Shown: positions 58,654 through 64,000 of the stretch, piece after piece
Position numbering within the stretch: position 1 is the first letter of the stretch
Layout of the letters: each line of letters begins with the position of its first letter
NCBI GenBank assembly: GCA_016802295.1
Contig: JAESIW010000137.1
Location: forward strand, 3,503,961 to 3,567,960
DNA length: 64,000 bases
From: Brachionus rotundiformis
Lineage: Eukaryota; Rotifera; Eurotatoria; Ploima; Brachionidae
Direction of reading: 5' to 3'
The notes under the pieces: generated by a model
What the model was told of the DNA's origin: nothing
Database searches by the model: none
Seen by the model: the letters and a program-made list of their open reading frames with translations, nothing else
Position numbers and translations under genes: made by a program

Positions 58654-61600
58654 TTATTCATCTATTTGTTTGGTGTAATTTGGATTCTTAAACACAACTG
58701 GAGGATTATAATTCTTTTTACTCAATTTTAAATAAACAAATGCTGTTAGAATTCCAAAAATAAATCCACCAATAATTACCACAATTAAAATGGCAAAAAC
58801 TGATCCTTTTTTTCAATATTTAATATTTTTTCAAATAAAAAACAAAATAAAAAATCTTACCTCCACTAATACCAGAGTTTTGTTTTAATGGTTCAATATT
58901 CTTAAGAGCGCCGTTCTTTTCATAATAAAGTCCTAAGATAAAAATTATGAACTATCAAATAAAGTTTTAAGCTTTATCTACTTGAATAGTGATTAATTTT
59001 TTGATTAGCTTTAATTCCGAGTTCCAAATTATATTTGTCGACCAAATTTTCTTTATACAAGTAGCATGTATTTGAATCAGTATCAAAGTCAAAGCTTCGG
59101 CAAAAAAACGTGTCATCATAGACACAAATTTCTGCACACGATTCAGCACTACTTCTTTCTAATTTACTTTGTGGCTTTACACCAAGTTGAGTATGAGAAA
59201 TTAGCTGAAAATCATTCAAAGCACGTTCTTGTTTGTAAATTATTATTTAATAATTATTTTTAATTGGAAAAAATACTTGAAAAGTGCGAACACAATGAGG
59301 TGGTAACAACATTTGGATCCTTGTCCAAGTTATGGATATTTGTTTCACTTAGTAGACATCGGTGCGATTTGCCATCGTCACTATTGCAAAAATTGAACGA
59401 TCTACATCTTATAGACTTTTCTTTGTTGCATTTTATGGCGCAATCACTTTCACTGGAAGCATCTTGAACATTATAGTCGACAATTGATGTCACTTTAGAT
59501 GGATATTTTATGTAGCTATACAAAGGATCTCCTGAATAAAAAAAAATAAATTTTTTTAAAATCTTTTCTAATAAAATTTACTTATGAAAATTTCAACTCC
59601 TTCTTTCTCTATAAAATACACAGCTGAAGGGTTTTGACTATCAAAAAGCTCACCAATTGATGACCATTTACATTCTCTGGTTTCTTTGTTATATGTAAAT
59701 ATTTGACATTCAAATGCTCGCTCACGTAGACAATTTCGTTCACATTCATTCCAAGAAGAACGGTTGTTTTTTCTGAACATCAATTGCTCATTATTTAAAA
59801 CAGTTGTTTCATTAAAGTCAATATTTCCTGCAGCAAGAATAAATTGCTTTATATCTTAAGTAAAATAGATGATATATTTTTCTTTTATAGAAAAAATCAA
59901 AACTATAAATACTAGCATTTGAAGAACCACTTTCACCAAACGATTCAGTTGCTTCAAATATCTCAACTGCTAAGAAACTTAACTAAATAAGACAAATGTT
60001 AAATTTTTTGTGTTAAGAATAGATAAATATTACCACAGGATTTCCTTCTTGGTCTTTGACATCTAAAAAGAGCTCTTTTCTAATCACACTTTCTTCTAAC
60101 ATTCTGAAAAGAGCCTCCTTGCTTGCTGAATCATACCACTCAGTAATTTCTAAATTTTTAAAGAAAATTAAGACCAAATAAATATTATTCACCAAAGTAC
60201 TTGAGTAGTGATCACATTCTGGTGCATTATCGGAAACAACTGCAGGGTCGGTGGTTAATGAATAGTTATAAAATGAGCACATGAAGCCCCCAGATGGTTG
60301 CATACAAACGTCAAAGCTCATACATTTGTAATCTAGTGGTAAATTGAATTGAGAATCGTCGAGGCAAATTTCGGAACAAGTTTCAGGTGAATTAGCTGGA
60401 ACTCCATGTTTTATCTTTTGGAAGTCTACTTTAGATTTTCCATTTTTGATAAAATGATCTATTGATAAATTAGTTTGAAAAAATCAAAAAAATTCATTAA
60501 AATAATACTAATAGAATCTGCATGATCAGTAATAGCGGAATAAACAGTAAAGCCACGACGTCGTGCTTCAAATCGAGGCCGAGCTATTCTTAACGGAGAA
60601 GCACTATAAAATTTAAAGCTTTTGAAAATTTTTTCATCAAATTCTTCTTCCAATAGTTGTCCATAAAAATTAGTAAATGAGTGCTCATCTAATATTTTAA
60701 TAATTTTTACTTAACTATTTAATTAAAAGAGTTTAATCAATTACCAACTCCTTCAGGATAGACAAATTGAATGCCAAACTTAATTTGTTTTTTACCTGGA
60801 AAACATTGACTTATATCAAAATTTTTTCGGTTTAATTGGGAATCAAAGTCAAAAGCATGACTTATTACCGTAAAATTTTGCTTTATAATAAAAATTAATA
60901 AAAATTCACAAAAAAATTGTATCATTTACTCCTGTTATATGGTAGGAAATTGGAACAACTCTTTCTAAATTGTCTGTACTTTGGTCGGTATAAATCATTG
61001 TCTTAAATTAAGCAATAATTTAATGTTAAAAATGATTAAACAAATAAAATACGTTTAAAAAGTATAACTCAGTGACTAATTCTTCTGATCCTGCAATATC
61101 ATTTCTTTTAGATACGAAAACATCGCATAACAATCCTCTTTCATATCTCTTAAATTTTTTTCAAGCATATTATTAAATCTTTTTTAAATAAATTTTCTAA
61201 AAAAAATAATTAACTAAAAAATATCTTTTAATAATTAATTAACAAAATTAATATTTATGCACTTGATTAAAGATATTATACATACCTCTCCAGCATAAAC
61301 ATATGTATCATCTAGCTTTAAGAATTCTTCAGGACTTTTAAGAGTATAAAATCCATTGGAAAGGTGAACTTCGTCCAAATTATCTAATTGAATCGATCCT
61401 AATGGGTAAAACAAACAATTACCGCGATTTTTATTCACAACATAAGCAACTCCTTCAAAAAAAATTTAATTCTTAACTAATTTTATCAATTGTTTACCGC
61501 TATTATAATCATGAATAATTTTTATAGGATCAGATATTTTTATTCCTTCTATAGTCGCTCCACTTACAATATCAATTCGAAATGTTTTTAATTTATTCGA

Positions 61601-62761
61601 ATAAAATATCTTGTTAAATTTTTTTAATTTTAAAAAATTTTATAACAAAAATCAGAGTACTCTTTCACTAGAAGCAGCTTTTGCTCTACTATTTATGGTT
61701 TCTGTAATGTAAGAAAACGATTCAGGAACAGGTGGTATTTGTTCTTTATATGATTGTCCTTCACAATATACTCCTCTTGGCAACTTAAGCAAAAATTTTA
61801 AAATATTTTAAAAAAAGTTTTCATTACATTAAAAAGTTCTGATTTTCTTTGAACTAAAGGTCTGAATTCAAAAAAATTATATTCATGATTTATTTCACGT
61901 TTTGTTTGTTCTACTTCATTAATATCGACATAACCCTTAACAATTGAAGCCACTGGTAGCTCTTTGAATGTTTCACCAAAAAAGGAAACTGCAGGTTTAT
62001 AGTCCGGCACTAATATTTGAAAAAAATTAAACTAAAGATAAAATCAAAATTAAATGCCTTGACGAATTTAACCTGTAAAATAATAGTCAATTTGAAGGCT
62101 GGCTTTTAATTCTGGCCATTCTTGACAGCTTCGGAAATGATTGACTGGAATACCTCTATAAGTAGTTTGTTCTAATTTTTCCTATAAATAAAAATTTATA
62201 AAATTTTTAAAATAGATTTTGAATTTTTACATGTGGAAAACCATTATTGAAGTGAAAGAAAAAATTTGGTGGTTTCATATTTAAGCCAGATTGGTCTTGA
62301 ATCAAACCAAAAAAATAGTTATCCTCTGTTGATTCGGATATCTTTTTTGCCTTACATTCTCTATCTACAAAAAATTATTAAAGCTGAGAAATAATCCTGT
62401 TCTAATTTATTAATTTACTAATTATGGAGAATATCTGATCGTGTTCAAAGTCATAAATTCGTCGATATGAGGTGTTTTGTTCTCGAATGGTATAATCAGC
62501 TCTTTTCTCATTTCTATCATACAAAATCGTTACTTCAGAATTTCTGTTTTCATTTATTGCATTAATTTCAACTCTTGATTCAAATTCATCCGGGAGCTTT
62601 GGTAATTCATTTGGATCTGAAGATAGTTTTAGCGATTTTATTTTAAAAATTTTCTCATATTTACTTATATTTGATGTCACTGGATCGCAAAACTTTATTT
62701 TTTGACAGCTTATGAGCTCAACAATCAAAAAAAGGATTATAATTTTTCGTAATTTAATCAT
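58654..62761 (-). CDS. PAN-domain transmembrane receptor with FxNPxY tail
   Basis: Nineteen exons read on the minus strand, about 1100 aa. Exon 1 (62761-62419) starts with a signal peptide (LRKIIILFLIVELISC). The first 600 residues are beta-rich and contain two similar segments: FESRVEINAINENRNSEV with RIYDFEHDQIFSII, and FSYITETINSRAKAAS with IIHDYNSGVAYVVNKNRG. This resembles the LolA-like lipid-carrier fold of animal secreted proteins (inference). Four PAN/apple-type cysteine modules follow: exons 60458-60201 (CSEICLDDS), about 59854-59582 (WNECERNCLRERAFECQIF), 59531-59277 (DCAIKCNKEKSIRCRSF) and 59227-58982 (SCAEICVYDDTFFCRSFDF). Exon 58932-58861 leads to one membrane helix in the last exon, 58805-58654 (FAILIVVIIGGFIFGILTAF), and a short tail with VFKNPNY, a consensus FxNPxY. 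Boundaries of exons 8-9 are the least certain. It is probably a cell-surface endocytic receptor. Confidence 0.8.
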
Positions 62762-62952
62762 GTTGAAAATCTTGAAAACTAATTTAATAAAACAATAATA
62801 ATTTTTGAAAATATTAAGAAAAATTTCGTCTTATGAGTTTATTTTATCTTATTTTTTCTAATAGAAGATTATTTTAAGATTATTTTTATCATACTTAAAA
62901 TATTTTTTTTCAATAATCAAAATGATATTAATATTTGATAAAACTTTTTTTT

Positions 62953-63183
62953 CTATTATAAATACATGTGATTCAATTTATATAATAAAAGTTTCGGCTG
63001 TAAGGCAATTTTCAAGTTAAATAGATAAATATTTTTCCAAAAAAAATTATAAAAATAATTAATTAGAAAATTTGATTTTTTTTTAATAATTTAATAAAAA
63101 GATTTTTTTTTAAGAAAAAATTCAAATTAAATCTTAAAAATTGTATTTATAAATTATTAGAATTAATTTTTCAATTATCGTAT
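62953..63183. repeat. Tandem duplication, unit 1
   Basis: About 230 bp, similar throughout to 63187-63426. Anchors are CATGTGATTCAATTTATATA at its start and TTTTTCAATTATCGTA at its end. The end copies the last codons and stop of the downstream-lying receptor paralog, which itself ends in unit 2. Confidence 0.8.
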
Positions 63184-63186
63184 TTT

Positions 63187-63426
63187 TATTATAAATTCAT
63201 GTGATTCAATTTATATAATAATAGTCAGGGCTGTTAAGCATTTTTCAAGTTAAAAAGATAAATCTTTATTTATTTTCCAAAAAAAATTATTATATTATTA
63301 TGAAAAATAATTTTTATAAAATTAATTAATTTAAATATTTGATTTTTTTTTATTAAATAAAAAAATTCAAATTAAATCTTAAAAATTCTATTTATATATT
63401 ATAAGAATTAATTTTTTCAATTATCG
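63187..63426. repeat. Tandem duplication, unit 2
   Basis: Second unit, offset by about 234 to 246 nt because of small indels. It comprises the putative 3' UTR and the final codons of the gene ending at 63417. Confidence 0.8.
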
Positions 63427-64000
63427 TAATTTGGATTTGTAAATTTCATCACTGGTAAAAGACTAGTTTTCTTGCTAAATTTCACATAAGCTAAACCAAT
63501 AAGGCCACCAATGATTAATCCACAAATAATAACAGCTAAGGTAACTCCAAAAATAATGCCACCACTAAATTCGTTCTTTTTGCCTGGTGCAAGAGGCTCA
63601 ATTTGCATCAGCTTTCCATCTTTTTGGTAGTAAAGCCCTTAATAAGATAAAAGTAATTAAGATGAATTAAGATCAAAATTTATGCATAATTTACTTGAAT
63701 AATGATTTACATTTGGATTGCTCTTGATACCCAAATCTTTGAAATTTTTATCTTTTACATTTTCTTGGTAAAGAGAGCATTCTTTTGTTTGGATGTTATA
63801 ATCAAAACTACGACACAAGTAGCCATCTTGAAAAGAACATATTTCAGCACATCCCTCAACAGATTGATTTGAAACCATCGACTGAGCTTGAACGGACAAT
63901 TGAGTTTGAACAATTACTTCAAAATCATTGATTGCACGAACTTTTTAATTAAAATTTATTTAAAAAAATCTAAATTAATTTAAAATAATAATATACTCGA
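63417..64000 (-). CDS. Paralogous PAN-domain receptor, 3' end only
   Basis: Visible exons on the minus strand are 63940-63695 and 63637-63417, plus the last four bases of a further exon at the window edge that ends in a GTATAT donor. The 246-nt exon has exactly the same length and phases as the last PAN exon of the neighbouring gene and shares NDF...AQS, CAEIC, FLCRSFDY-like (here YLCRSFDYNIQTKEC) and NVNHYS. The final exon encodes LYYQKDGKLMQIEPL, a glycine-rich membrane helix (VTLAVIICGLIIGGLIGLAYV), and a tail with KFTNPNYDN, again FxNPxY. The neighbour has an intron just before the helix at SGG; here that intron is absent. The gene continues beyond position 64000. Confidence 0.82.

Overview
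This window is nuclear DNA of an invertebrate animal. It is strongly AT-rich. Most introns are about 45-70 nt with GT..AG ends, and intergenic spaces are long and very AT-rich. The genes are typically metazoan: germ cell-less, AK5-type adenylate kinase, lysosomal alpha-mannosidase, an executioner caspase, TIMELESS, ANKLE2, a PTP-PEST-type phosphatase and a rhodopsin-like GPCR. A rotifer or similar small lophotrochozoan (for example Brachionus) would fit gene content and base composition, but the species is an inference. All exon models below were assembled by hand from reading frame, splice sites and phase, and were checked for phase consistency.

Layout. 1-1043 (-): 5' part of an unrecognised Ser/Asn-rich gene leaving the window. 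3372-6084 (+): germ cell-less-like BTB protein in 13 exons. 7121-12474 (+): multi-domain adenylate kinase whose last kinase domain lies in a perfect 658-bp direct repeat; a decayed CR1/Jockey-like LINE sits between the copies. 13724-15835 (-): coiled-coil protein in one exon. 15836-26128: a 10-kb desert with decayed transposon and tRNA-like traces. 26129-29281 (-): lysosomal alpha-mannosidase. 29937-30731 (+): small basic nuclear-type protein. 32226-33431 (-): caspase. 34448-39120 (-): TIMELESS in 10 exons, head to head with ANKLE2 (39876-42466, +). 42467-48915: second desert. 48916-54105 (+): PTP-PEST-type tyrosine phosphatase. 55417-55998 (+): Asn/Tyr/Gln repeat protein with a hydrophobic C-terminal anchor. 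57065-58186 (-): orphan GPCR. 58654-62761 and 63417-64000 (both -): tandem paralogs of a secreted-type PAN-domain transmembrane receptor.

The most interesting loci are four. (1) The receptor pair: a signal peptide, a large ectodomain with two beta-rich repeats that look LolA-like, four PAN-type cysteine modules, one membrane helix, and a short tail carrying FxNPxY, the LDL-receptor type internalisation signal, kept in both paralogs. (2) The adenylate kinase: the perfect duplication is in phase and predicts a third kinase domain, while the first domain has lost its P-loop. (3) The repeat protein built from nine QNNIVPYN units. (4) A repeat shared by two introns of the phosphatase gene.

The genes do not form one pathway. 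TIMELESS (replication fork) and ANKLE2 (nuclear envelope re-formation) share a 755-bp divergent upstream region.
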